DNA from: Halomonas qaidamensis
Lineage (GTDB): Bacteria; Pseudomonadota; Gammaproteobacteria; Pseudomonadales; Halomonadaceae
Direction of reading: 5' to 3'
DNA length: 64,000 nucleotides
Assembly: GCF_025917315.1 (NCBI RefSeq)
Contig: NZ_CP080627.1
Span: forward strand, 1,302,001 to 1,366,000
Made by a program: the position numbers and the translations under genes. The notes beneath the pieces are model-generated. The model saw nothing but the letters and a program-made list of their open reading frames with translations. It did no database searches and was not told where the DNA came from. Below are positions 1 through 7,668 of this stretch, piece after piece; within the stretch, counting starts at the first letter, position 1, and every line of letters begins with the position of its first letter.

Positions 1-19
1 AACCCCAACTCAACATGGG

Positions 20-42
20 TTCCCGCTAAGGGGCTGCGGGAA
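20..42. repeat. REP-like inverted repeat
   Basis: Perfect 7-bp arms TTCCCGC (20-26) and GCGGGAA (36-42) flank a 9-base loop and are followed by TGACA. This form, with the GCGGGAATGACA end, is common among dispersed extragenic palindromes in proteobacteria. No second full copy was noticed in this window, so membership of a repeat family is inference. The rest of 1-95 shows no gene that I can support. Confidence 0.4.
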
Positions 43-95
43 TGACAAGAGCGGCTCGGAGGGCTGGGGCGAGTTATCGTCAGGCATTTATTAAG

Positions 96-130
96 AAAAA
101 CCCCACCTTCAGTTGAAGCTGGGGTTTTTT
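96..130. terminator. Bidirectional Rho-independent terminator
   Basis: The arms AAAAACCCCA (96-105) and TGGGGTTTTT (120-129) pair, and the inner CTTC/GAAG pairs across the loop AGTT with one mismatch. There is an A tract on the left and a T tract on the right, so it could stop transcription from both sides. It probably ends a unit lying left of the window and insulates rlmM. Confidence 0.85.
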
Positions 131-298
131 GTTGGCCGCTGATAATGTTTTAAGCGCATCAAGCAGATAAATTATCGCTACTATTCTCACTACTTAGAAA
201 GCATTAGACAGAAAGTGCTATGATGCGGCGATTAATGGGGGCATTTTCTTTTGAATATATGTTCACTTATGACATGAAATTACTTTAGAGGTGAAAGG

Positions 299-1366
299 GT
301 GAGTGAAACAGTACCCACGTCGTGGCTTGTCTATTGCCGCCCAGGGTTTGAAAGTGACGCACTTGCTGAAATGCAGCACCATGCTAAGCAGCAAGAGGTA
401 AGTTGCGAAGCTGCGCAAGGGGAAGGGTGGGCGAGCTTAACGCGCTTGGATGACGAACCTATTAATGATTTGCATCGTAAAGCGGCATTTAAGCGGCTTA
501 TTTTTGCTCGTCAAAGTTTAGCCGCTATGCCAGCTCTAACATTGTCCCGAGACGATCGGCTTACTGCTATTCTAGATCAGGTGAAGGCAAGTCGGTGGAG
601 TTTTGAAGAAATCTGGCATGAAACGCCAGATACTAATGATGGCAAAGCATTAGCGGGCTTAATTAAAGCGCTGACAAAACCATTACAGAGTATGTTAAAA
701 AAACGTGGTGCCCTGCGCGGTAAAGCAGGGGCTCGTCGGCTGCATATTTTCTGGACAGATGGCGATCGTGTTCAACTGGGCATGAGCTTTCCTGATAATC
801 GGAGTGAACTGCTTAATGGTATTCGCCGGTTGCGTTTTCCTTCTCGAGCGCCAAGCCGATCAACGCTGAAGTTAGAAGAGGCATGGCATGAATTTATTCC
901 CCGAGAAGAGTGGGATACGCGGCTTTCCGCCCACATGCAGGCAGCAGATCTAGGAGCCGCCCCAGGTGGCTGGACATGGCAGTTAGTGCAGCGTGGTATG
1001 TATGTTTATGCCATTGATAATGGGCCAATGGACAAGCAGCTAATGGCTACAGGGCAGATAGACCATCTTAAAGAAGACGGTTTTGTTTGGGAGCCGCCGC
1101 AACGAATGGATTGGCTAGTTTGCGATATCGTCGATAAGCCTGTGCGCGTGTTAGCAATGGTAGAAAGGTGGTTAACTCGCAAATGGTGCCGAGAGGCAAT
1201 TTTTAATCTAAAGCTACCTATGAAGAAACGCTGGGATGAAGTTACTCGCTGTATTAACACCCTAGAAGAAGCGTTGGAAGCGGCGGGTGTGAGGGCTAAG
1301 ATCACGTGTCGTCACCTCTACCACGATAGGGAAGAAGTGACGGTGCATGTGAGGCTTGATCACTAA
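299..1366 (+). CDS. rlmM: 23S rRNA 2'-O-ribose C2498 methyltransferase RlmM
   Basis: SAM-dependent enzyme that methylates the 2'-OH of C2498 in 23S rRNA before 50S assembly. The 355 residues match the usual family length. The N-terminal half (about 1-170) is the THUMP-like RNA-binding part. The Rossmann fold carries the SAM-binding motif DLGAAPGGW at about 217-225. Candidate residues of the K-D-K-E methyltransferase tetrad are Lys191, Asp276, Lys305 and Glu345/346. The start is GTG at 299 behind AGAGGTGAAAG; no better start fits the family N-terminus. It is a single gene behind the terminator at 96-130. Identification is firm; the residue assignments follow from family knowledge. Confidence 0.95.
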   Translation: MSETVPTSWLVYCRPGFESDALAEMQHHAKQQEVSCEAAQGEGWASLTRLDDEPINDLHRKAAFKRLIFARQSLAAMPALTLSRDDRLTAILDQVKASRWSFEEIWHETPDTNDGKALAGLIKALTKPLQSMLKKRGALRGKAGARRLHIFWTDGDRVQLGMSFPDNRSELLNGIRRLRFPSRAPSRSTLKLEEAWHEFIPREEWDTRLSAHMQAADLGAAPGGWTWQLVQRGMYVYAIDNGPMDKQLMATGQIDHLKEDGFVWEPPQRMDWLVCDIVDKPVRVLAMVERWLTRKWCREAIFNLKLPMKKRWDEVTRCINTLEEALEAAGVRAKITCRHLYHDREEVTVHVRLDH

Positions 1367-1412
1367 TTTAATGGCGCCTTAATTTAAGGGCAGCTAAGCT
1401 AGCGTCACAGTG

Positions 1413-1700
1413 TTAACAGCCAGGCTCGTATACACGAATTGTTTCGTCTTCTGTTAATAGAGGTAGAATACGTTGCATGGCCGTTGCACGTGCGTCACTT
1501 GAATGCCACTCTTTCCAAGCGCGAAGATCGCGCCATTTAGTAATCATAAGGCGGCGATCAGTATGGCCGAGTTCAACAAGTGTTTCACCACCGACAAACC
1601 CTCGCACGCCGAGTGAAACACGCATAGCTTCGCGGGCAGCTAGTTCATACTCTTCTTCCAGGCCAGGCATAATACGCCGTTCAATGATTACTTTGATCAT
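1413..1700 (-). CDS. Antibiotic biosynthesis monooxygenase (ABM) domain protein
   Basis: A 95-residue protein with the pattern of the small ABM dimeric alpha+beta-barrel fold: an N-terminal strand (MIKVIIERRI), a helix (EEEYELAAREAM), a central Gly-rich strand (RGFVGGETL), then a WRDLRAWKEWH helix typical of YgiN/HmoB-type proteins. Members act as cofactor-free quinol monooxygenases or haem-degrading enzymes, or have unknown roles; the substrate cannot be read from sequence. The ATG at 1700 follows AGGAAAC at about 9 bases. It is divergent from tusA with only 28 bases between the two starts, so their promoters must overlap the coding regions or each other. Confidence 0.75.
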   Translation of the reverse strand: MIKVIIERRIMPGLEEEYELAAREAMRVSLGVRGFVGGETLVELGHTDRRLMITKWRDLRAWKEWHSSDARATAMQRILPLLTEDETIRVYEPGC

Positions 1701-1728
1701 GCTGTCTGTTTCCTAAACGAGATTGTAG

Positions 1729-1980
1729 ATGACTGATAATACGTATGACCCATGTGCCTTTGATACATCGTTAGACACTACGGGGTTATATTGCCCTGAA
1801 CCAATCATGCTGATGCATAACAAGGTGCGTGACATGACGCCTGGGCAGGTGTTGAAAGTAATAGCAACCGACCCTGCTACGACGCGGGATGTCCCAAAAT
1901 TTTGTCAATTTTTGGGACATCAACTGTTGCAGCAAGATGAGTCCGGTGACCATTATGTGTATTTTATTCGCTTAGCGTGA
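1729..1980 (+). CDS. tusA: Sulfur carrier protein TusA
   Basis: Small cytosolic sulphur carrier of 83 residues. The CPEP signature (Cys22-Pro-Glu-Pro) holds the persulphide cysteine that takes sulphur from a cysteine desulfurase and passes it on, chiefly for 2-thiouridine formation in tRNA. The second family block (DPATTRD...FCQFLGH) follows at about 48-64. Length and both blocks fit TusA rather than YedF. The start is ATG at 1729, with only a weak GAG upstream. The reading frame contains a perfect 12-bp inverted repeat at 1888-1921, described separately. Confidence 0.92.
   Translation: MTDNTYDPCAFDTSLDTTGLYCPEPIMLMHNKVRDMTPGQVLKVIATDPATTRDVPKFCQFLGHQLLQQDESGDHYVYFIRLA
1888..1921. other. Perfect 12-bp inverted repeat inside tusA
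   Basis: GATGTCCCAAAA (1888-1899) and TTTTGGGACATC (1910-1921) are exact reverse complements around a 10-base loop, inside the tusA coding sequence. In mRNA this would form a strong hairpin over the conserved DVPKF...FLGH block. Whether it acts in mRNA decay or translation is unknown; part of the symmetry may simply follow from the conserved residues. Confidence 0.6.
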
Positions 1981-1993
1981 CAATGTGCAGCTG

Positions 1994-2039
1994 TGCGAGG
2001 CTAACCCTCCGAGATTCGGTTTTGGTGGATCGCCTCGCA
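1994..2039. terminator. Structured hairpin between convergent genes
   Basis: Outer arms TGCGAGGC (1994-2001) and GCCTCGCA (2032-2039) are exact complements and enclose an inner hairpin CCGA-GAT-TCGG (2009-2019). It lies between the ends of tusA and the convergent gene at 2045-2755. There is no good T tract on either side, so the terminator role is a guess from position. Confidence 0.4.
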
Positions 2040-2044
2040 AGTGT

Positions 2045-2755
2045 TTATTTAAGATCATCCTCTTTGTTTGGAACAACCATCATCGCCAGAGCTTCCAATG
2101 TCGCAGGGTCTTCATCCATTATGCGGCTAGCAATATGTCGTTGAAAAAAGTAAACCGTGCGATGTCTGGAATGAGCATCATAAAGGCACTTATCTCCAAG
2201 AAGGATGGGGGACATTGTAGCTTGTTGCTCATCGGCAAGTACTGCTTCAACGCTGCCATCGCTATAGAGACGCCATCCGTAGACCTGCTTCATATTCCAA
2301 GGTGCGTTGGGATGATTCATGCACAAAGCATGAGTACCAAGAGTATCTGGAAGTTGCTGGATCAGTGTGATCTCCCCAGACGCTTCATATTCGAAGTAGC
2401 TAGCGGATGCAGTCAGTTCATCGTATTTGTGGTCGGGGGGGAGGGCAAAAATCTCTTCTGTTTCTGGATCACGGTAGCCAATAAATTGGCCATTTTCATG
2501 ACTGTCAAGTTCGTGACAAGCAGCGAGTGTCTCCATCCACGGGACCAAGCCAATCACGTTACCATTCTCTTGTAGCCCCCAGGCCAATACAGGCAGGCCG
2601 TAATACGTGTCGGGACTCGCAGCGAGCTGGTAGACCATCTCTAAGCCATCTAGCTCTGGTGCTAAACGGATTAAACATTTCTGCGCCTGCTGACGCTGAC
2701 GCACGGTTTCCAGGTCGATGACCTGGGCAGAGCGGGGTGACAGGGTTGCGCCCAT
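2045..2755 (-). CDS. Conserved hypothetical protein, 236 residues
   Basis: No family recognised. It looks soluble and acidic, with no signal peptide or membrane segment. Notable segments are PDTYYGLPVLAWG at about 48-60, FIGYRDPETEEIFALPP at about 90-106, and a Leu-rich C-terminal helix. ATG at 2755 is supported by an excellent AAGGAGGG 6 bases upstream. It stands alone between tusA (convergent) and the DUF3080/MATE pair, and shares the hairpin at 1994-2039 as its downstream boundary. The strong ribosome binding site and normal codon use make it a real gene; no function can be assigned. Confidence 0.75.
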   Translation of the reverse strand: MGATLSPRSAQVIDLETVRQRQQAQKCLIRLAPELDGLEMVYQLAASPDTYYGLPVLAWGLQENGNVIGLVPWMETLAACHELDSHENGQFIGYRDPETEEIFALPPDHKYDELTASASYFEYEASGEITLIQQLPDTLGTHALCMNHPNAPWNMKQVYGWRLYSDGSVEAVLADEQQATMSPILLGDKCLYDAHSRHRTVYFFQRHIASRIMDEDPATLEALAMMVVPNKEDDLK

Positions 2756-2868
2756 AATGTCCCTCCTTGTGCTGCGTGGTCACGACATCGGTGAGTAGCG
2801 TATGCTTGCCCACCACTTAGTTCACCAATAGCACAGGTTGCTCAGAAGGTTAAGAGGGTATGTGATTT

Positions 2869-3867
2869 TTAATTATCAGAACAGCGATTAAATTGATCTC
2901 GTAGCGCTTGGTGTTCAATTTTTACTCGTTGCAGTTGCTGCCAGGGAGCCTGGGGATTGCGCAGCGACAACCAAGTGTTCTGATAGTTTTTAACCGCTTC
3001 TGGCGGCGTTATTTCGTGAATATTAATTAGTTGATTAATCGCCGTCAGCCACTGTAAAGAAATTTGTTCGACAGGAGCAAGCCATGCTGGAAAATCGTCC
3101 TGCAAGCATACACTAGCTTTTGGCTGCGTTGACTCGAGAGCTTCATTGGCTTCTGTCAGGCGTTGGTAGGCAAGTAGTACAGTCCTTAATACTTCTGCTG
3201 TTAACGGGCGCTCTTGTAGTGTCTTCAGGTGGTTTTCAAGCGTCGCAGAATCTTGTTGCCAGTTGCTGTTGAATTGGTGAACTACCATCTGTTCAAGATA
3301 AGCCACCGCTGCTAAATGCTTATTGATATTGGGTAGGCTGGCACTATCTAAAGGATCGCTAGCTCTGGAAAAGCTTTTTTCCCACTCTTCGGAATCAAAA
3401 ATGGCATTCCAACTGACCGCTGGAAGCTGCTCAGTTTTGAGTTCAGTTAACTGGGCTAATCGAGCTTTATTGTCATCACTTAAGCTGTCAGGCACGTCGC
3501 TGTTCCAGCAAGCACTTAAGCGTTGCCATAATTCACGCTCATATAGCCACTGTTGGCTAGGGGGAGCGACACGACCTAATTGATTGTTCCGTGCTGCGAT
3601 GAGTGATGTTATCTGACACTCACGTAATGCATATACGTTGAGCATGCCTTCACGGGTTTCTGGAATATCGAATAGTCGCTCTCGACGTTCAGGAAACTCA
3701 CCAACATTAGATGGAGAGTAACGCTCAATAGTAGCAATTGAAAGATCGCTGGTAAGCTGTTGGTGATACTCTATCCAGGGTTGTTCAGCACTACTATTAT
3801 TGCAGCCCGCGAGGAATAAGCTGGCACTAACGGCCAGCCATAACAGACGTTGTGGGTAGGGTGTCAT
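2869..3867 (-). CDS. DUF3080 family lipoprotein
   Basis: 332 residues with a lipoprotein signal peptide: positive start, hydrophobic LLWLAVSASLF, then lipobox LAGC with lipidated Cys at about residue 22. The body resembles the DUF3080 family, including the block around ECQITSLIAARNNQLGRVAPPS. It is predicted to be anchored in the inner or outer membrane facing the periplasm; function is unknown in the family. The start (ATG 3867, AGGAGT upstream) lies 3 bases after the stop of the MATE exporter gene, so the two form an operon with possible translational coupling. Confidence 0.85.
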   Translation of the reverse strand: MTPYPQRLLWLAVSASLFLAGCNNSSAEQPWIEYHQQLTSDLSIATIERYSPSNVGEFPERRERLFDIPETREGMLNVYALRECQITSLIAARNNQLGRVAPPSQQWLYERELWQRLSACWNSDVPDSLSDDNKARLAQLTELKTEQLPAVSWNAIFDSEEWEKSFSRASDPLDSASLPNINKHLAAVAYLEQMVVHQFNSNWQQDSATLENHLKTLQERPLTAEVLRTVLLAYQRLTEANEALESTQPKASVCLQDDFPAWLAPVEQISLQWLTAINQLINIHEITPPEAVKNYQNTWLSLRNPQAPWQQLQRVKIEHQALRDQFNRCSDN

Positions 3868-3870
3868 TGA

Positions 3871-5310
3871 TTACTCCTGTCGACTGATCCACGTTAACCG
3901 CCAAGCAAGTAATAGTGCGGCCGTGCTGAGTCCAGCAATCAGGCCTATCCAGTAACCGTGCACACCCATTGGTTCTGACAGGTTACCAATCCCATGAGCT
4001 CCTAGCCAGTGACCACCGCCTAAACCGACAATCCAATAAGAAAGCACCGTGATAACCATCACAATTCTTGTGTCTTTATAACCTCTTAACGCCCCTGCCA
4101 AGTTGACTTGAAGTGAGTCTGAGAGTTGGAAAATCACCGCTAGGGATATGATAGTAAGTGCTAGTGCTTGAATGTCAGCATTAGAGGTGTACAGCGAAAT
4201 CACCGGTACCGCGGTAACCCACAGCAAGGTACTGTTAATGGCGGCGACAATAACGCTGATGACAATACCGTTCCAAGCCACGGTACGTGCCATGGCGAAA
4301 CGCTGTTGGCCTAATGTATTACCTACACGTACGGTAAGTGCCATGCTTAATGACATAGGTAGCATAAACAGAATCGTCGTGAAGCTTAGTGCGATTTGGT
4401 GAGCCCCTACTGTGACCTCTCCAAAGCTGGCAATAAACAGGGCTATTAACGTAAATAGTGTCACTTCGACAAAAATGGCTACCCCGATGGGCACGCCCAC
4501 CACCACAAGTTCGCGGATACCGGATAGCTTTGGTGGCGTAAATGTTTTCCAAATAGAAACACTACGGTAGGTGCGGCCTTTACGGGTATAGAGCGCCATC
4601 GAAACGGCCATTGTCCACATTGATAGTGCAGTGGCTATGCCACAGCCGAATGCACCTAACGCAGGCAGTTGTTGCAGGCTGCCGGGCAGCCCGTTACCAA
4701 ATAAACTAACAAGTCCGTCACCACCGTAGATAAGCAAATAATTGCTAGGAATATTAACGGCTAGTCCTACTAAGCTTATCCATAAGGCGGGGCGGGTGTG
4801 GTTCATACCATCTGAGAAGGCTCTAAGTGCCTGAAAAAGAGCAATTCCCGGCATACCAAAGGCAACGGCAGTTAGGTAGGCAGCAGACTCGCGTGCGACT
4901 GCAGGAGGCACCTGCATAAGCTCGAATATCGGTGTGACGACTGTCCACAGCAGCACAGCTGCAATAATCCCGAGCACTAATGCAACCCACAATGCCTGGT
5001 GAACCGCAGGACGGATGTCAGTATTTCGTTGGCCACCTAACAGGTGCGCCACAATAGGGGTAAGGCCCATTAACGTGCCGGTCATAAACAGCATCAGCGG
5101 CATCCACAGGCTTGAACCAACCGAGACTGCAGCGAGATCAGTGGCGTTGTGTCGTCCGGTCATAATAACGTCGACCACACTCATACCCGCTTGCGCTAAC
5201 TGAGCACCGCAGATGGGTAACGCTAACGCTATTAACGTGCGTGTTTCTGGCCAATAAATCGATTTGGTATTGCTAGTAAAGCCGCCCAAGGTGTGGTTCC
5301 TATTCAGCAA
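3871..5310 (-). CDS. MATE family multidrug efflux transporter (NorM-like)
   Basis: 479-residue inner-membrane protein with about 12 hydrophobic segments in two homologous halves, as expected for Na+- or H+-coupled MATE exporters. MATE-like features include the N-terminal LALPICGAQLAQAGMSVVDVIMTGRHN region and the repeat of this pattern in the second half (VGVPIGVAIFVEVTLF). The substrate range is unknown. The best start is an uncommon TTG at 5310, with AGG about 7 bases upstream; there is no ATG or GTG in frame before the first membrane helix. It is followed at once by the DUF3080 lipoprotein gene and is divergent from epmC. Confidence 0.88.
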   Translation of the reverse strand: MLNRNHTLGGFTSNTKSIYWPETRTLIALALPICGAQLAQAGMSVVDVIMTGRHNATDLAAVSVGSSLWMPLMLFMTGTLMGLTPIVAHLLGGQRNTDIRPAVHQALWVALVLGIIAAVLLWTVVTPIFELMQVPPAVARESAAYLTAVAFGMPGIALFQALRAFSDGMNHTRPALWISLVGLAVNIPSNYLLIYGGDGLVSLFGNGLPGSLQQLPALGAFGCGIATALSMWTMAVSMALYTRKGRTYRSVSIWKTFTPPKLSGIRELVVVGVPIGVAIFVEVTLFTLIALFIASFGEVTVGAHQIALSFTTILFMLPMSLSMALTVRVGNTLGQQRFAMARTVAWNGIVISVIVAAINSTLLWVTAVPVISLYTSNADIQALALTIISLAVIFQLSDSLQVNLAGALRGYKDTRIVMVITVLSYWIVGLGGGHWLGAHGIGNLSEPMGVHGYWIGLIAGLSTAALLLAWRLTWISRQE

Positions 5311-5384
5311 AGAGACCTAAGAAAAGCCTTTAGAATAGCAGGAGTTACTGTTGTTTCGGTAGCCATTTAGTAAGCAGGCTATTC

Positions 5385-5414
5385 TTTGGTTCGCAGGTGC
5401 GCTACGGGTATACT
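5385..5414 (+). promoter_or_regulatory. Candidate sigma70 promoter for epmC
   Basis: TATACT (5409-5414) is a 5/6 match to the -10 box. A weak -35 (TTGGTT, 5386-5391) sits 17 bases upstream. It lies about 60 bases before the epmC start in the divergent region with the MATE gene. Tentative. Confidence 0.35.
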
Positions 5415-5472
5415 GTGAGGATTGGGCATTACCCATCAATAGATTATGTGAAACAGTTGGTGAATTGGTTCT

Positions 5473-6057
5473 ATGGTGAAAAATAAACAGCAGCACTGGA
5501 CGCTTAACGATATTACGGCGCTATTTGATGGTGTGTTTTTTGAGCATTACCAGACACGTTTGATCAGGGGCGGAGACGAGCCTGTTTATCGCCCTAGCAA
5601 CGTTGATACGCCATATCACCAAGTGATTTTTGCGCGCGGTTTTTTCGCCAGTGCTTTGCATGAGATTAGCCACTGGTGTATTGCTGGTGAAAAGCGTCGA
5701 CAGCTGGAAGATTACGGTTACTGGTACCTACCTGATGGACGCGACGCACAGCAGCAACTCGCCTTCGAAAAAGCGGAAATCGCACCACAGGCGCTGGAGC
5801 AGCTGTTTACCCACGCCTGTGGGCGCACGTTTCACGTAAGTGTGGATAACTTGGGTGGGAACGTTGAGGTGGATCGTGAGGCATTTGCTAACAGCGTCGC
5901 CGCCAAAGCTAACAACTACTTGGAAATCGGGCTGCCGCTGCGTGCCAACGCTTTTTTAGTGGCGTTGACACACTATTATCAGCACCAAGCGACTCTGGCA
6001 CAGGCCGTTAAGCAGGGGCTGGAAGCACTGGATGTTGTATCGCTCGAAACGGCTTAG
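5473..6057 (+). CDS. epmC: Elongation factor P hydroxylase EpmC
   Basis: 194-residue cytosolic enzyme of the YfcM family that hydroxylates the lysine of EF-P already modified with beta-lysine. The metal-binding HExxH-type motif HEISH is at residues 63-67, followed by the conserved WCIAGEKRR segment and the LEDYGYWYLPDGRD block at about 78-91. EpmA and EpmB, which make the substrate, are not in this window. Translation would start at ATG 5473; the ribosome binding site is weak. The 3' end overlaps the convergent gene at 6054 by 4 bases. Confidence 0.93.
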   Translation: MVKNKQQHWTLNDITALFDGVFFEHYQTRLIRGGDEPVYRPSNVDTPYHQVIFARGFFASALHEISHWCIAGEKRRQLEDYGYWYLPDGRDAQQQLAFEKAEIAPQALEQLFTHACGRTFHVSVDNLGGNVEVDREAFANSVAAKANNYLEIGLPLRANAFLVALTHYYQHQATLAQAVKQGLEALDVVSLETA

Positions 6058-6533
6058 TCTTTTTCGGTAAGTTGCTTGTGTAGCGTCAGCATGACCTCAA
6101 TTTCATGTTCAGGCCGCATCGGCTCGAACCCTAAATCGTTAAACGTATCGCTACGCAGGCGGTGCCACTGATTTGCGCTAATTGTTTCATAGAGCACTTG
6201 TGCAGGTGCTAGTTCCACAAAAGGGTCAAGACCGTAAGTATCAAACAGACGGGCTAGCGCTGCTTCATCTTCACCATTATCGCTAGTGTACAACGTAGCT
6301 GAAAAGTGATCGGTTTCTAATTCACGTATGACATCTAAAGGACTGACGCCCAGACTTTCCAGCTCTTCAATGCTGTAAGCCCCCATCACGTTGGTATCTT
6401 CAGTGATCCAGCTGTCGTCAGGTTGAATAAGGGTCTGCTTAATACGCCCATCGGGTAACGACCAGGCAATAGCCAGCGGCAAGCCGTCTTCTTCGCCCGT
6501 CTCAATGGCAATAAATCCTGGGTAATCAGCCAC
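6054..6533 (-). CDS. Hypothetical protein, possible RNase H-like/DEDD exonuclease fold
   Basis: 159 residues, soluble, very acidic. The N-terminus (PGFIAIETGEEDGLPLAIAW) has the beta-strand pattern and acidic residue spacing of the first motif of DnaQ-like (RNase H fold) proteins, and the C-terminus (RPEHEIEVMLTLHKQL) resembles the H-x4-D helix of DEDDh exonucleases, with Glu in place of Asp. This is pattern similarity only, and activity is not assured. The start is GTG 6533 with AAAAGGAG upstream. It lies just upstream of, and on the same strand as, the convergent end of epmC, and 12 bases after the tatD stop, so it is probably cotranscribed with tatD. Confidence 0.6.
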   Translation of the reverse strand: MADYPGFIAIETGEEDGLPLAIAWSLPDGRIKQTLIQPDDSWITEDTNVMGAYSIEELESLGVSPLDVIRELETDHFSATLYTSDNGEDEAALARLFDTYGLDPFVELAPAQVLYETISANQWHRLRSDTFNDLGFEPMRPEHEIEVMLTLHKQLTEKD

Positions 6534-6545
6534 GCTGTGCTCCTT

Positions 6546-7397
6546 TTAAGTTTCCGCATCAAGGCGAAAAAAACGCTGGGCAGTTCGAGTGGTTGCGGCC
6601 CCCAGCTCGGTTTCAGTCACGTTATGCCACTGGGCAATCTCTCTGACAATCCATGGTAGCAAGGCTGGCTCGTGACGGCGCCCTTTCAGCTTTGCTGGAA
6701 GGTTGCGGGGTAGTAAGTAGGGGCAGTCGGTTTCCACCATGAGCCTTTCTAAGGGAATATCCTTCACGATTGAGCGAAGGTGGTGGCCTCTGCGCTCATC
6801 ACAAATCCAGCCGGTTAAACCAATATGAAGATCTAAATCAAGATAGCCGTGGAGTGTCTCTCGGTCAGCGGTGAAACAGTGAATAACGGCTTCGCTGATA
6901 TCATCGCGCCAGCTATGCAGTATCTCACGCATTCGCTGTCCAGCGTCCCGCTCATGTAAAAAGAGCGGCAAGCCACTTTCAATGGCGAGCGCCAGCTGAG
7001 CCTCAAACGCTCGTTCTTGCTCAGCAGGTGTCGAGAAATTGCGATTAAAATCCAGCCCACACTCGCCAACGGCAACCACTTCGGGTTGTTGGTGCAGTGC
7101 TTTCAACTGGTTCGCCACATCGCTATTCCACCCGCTAGCATCATGCGGATGAACCCCCGCAGTGGCATATATGCCAGGGACCTGCTGAGCCATCTTAACG
7201 GCTAGCTCAGCATGTTCAATATCAGTACCCGTCACGATAAGAGTTGTTACATTAGCCGCTTTTGCTCTGGCAATGACATCTACTAAATCGCGCTGAAAAC
7301 TTTCATGAGTCAGGTTAGCTCCAATATCGACTAAGGGAGCACCGGAACGAAATTGCAGCGCTTCTGGTAAAAAGCTATCCACAGCACTTGTTGTCAA
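6546..7397 (-). CDS. tatD: TatD family metal-dependent DNase
   Basis: 283-residue TIM-barrel metallohydrolase; E. coli TatD is a 3'-5' exonuclease linked to DNA repair and RNA quality control. Seen here: DIGANLTHESF near the start of the barrel, GVHPHDASGW, AVGECGLDFNR, LFLHERDAG, AVIHCFTADRE, and VETDCPYLLPR near the C-terminus, all standard metal-ligand blocks. The IGANLT and TGWICDERRG blocks favour TatD over YcfH or YjjV. The best start is TTG at 7397, 8 bases after GGAGGG, giving about 20 residues more at the N-terminus than E. coli TatD; a GTG five codons in is possible. The 159-residue gene at 6054 follows. Confidence 0.9.
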   Translation of the reverse strand: MTTSAVDSFLPEALQFRSGAPLVDIGANLTHESFQRDLVDVIARAKAANVTTLIVTGTDIEHAELAVKMAQQVPGIYATAGVHPHDASGWNSDVANQLKALHQQPEVVAVGECGLDFNRNFSTPAEQERAFEAQLALAIESGLPLFLHERDAGQRMREILHSWRDDISEAVIHCFTADRETLHGYLDLDLHIGLTGWICDERRGHHLRSIVKDIPLERLMVETDCPYLLPRNLPAKLKGRRHEPALLPWIVREIAQWHNVTETELGAATTRTAQRFFRLDAET

Positions 7398-7668
7398 ACG
7401 TCATACCCTCCAGCGCCAATTAAATAATCGATAACAGCCAGGCATTCGTCAATGGGTTAGCTAGCTGCAGAACACTATTGTAACGCCGGTAAGTAACAAC
7501 AACTAATGGTCTGGCTTGGTTGAGTAGCTTAATCGAATGGCATGAATTGCAAAAAAACTGGCTCGAAAGGTAAACAGCAATGCGGTTTTTACTCTTAACA
7601 TGAAGATGCAGTATGCAATAAATCGGGCTAAAGGCTCTTTTAATAACAACAATAGACGGGTGAAAAAT

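Noticed and set aside
1985..2575. 196-residue plus-strand reading frame
   Set aside because: It runs antisense to the 236-residue gene, which has a strong ribosome binding site and better codon use; no recognised similarity.
7538..7550. Sigma54-like promoter TGGCATGAATTGC before the binding protein gene
   Set aside because: The -24 GG and -12 GC elements are both present but two bases too close together, which abolishes sigma54 recognition.
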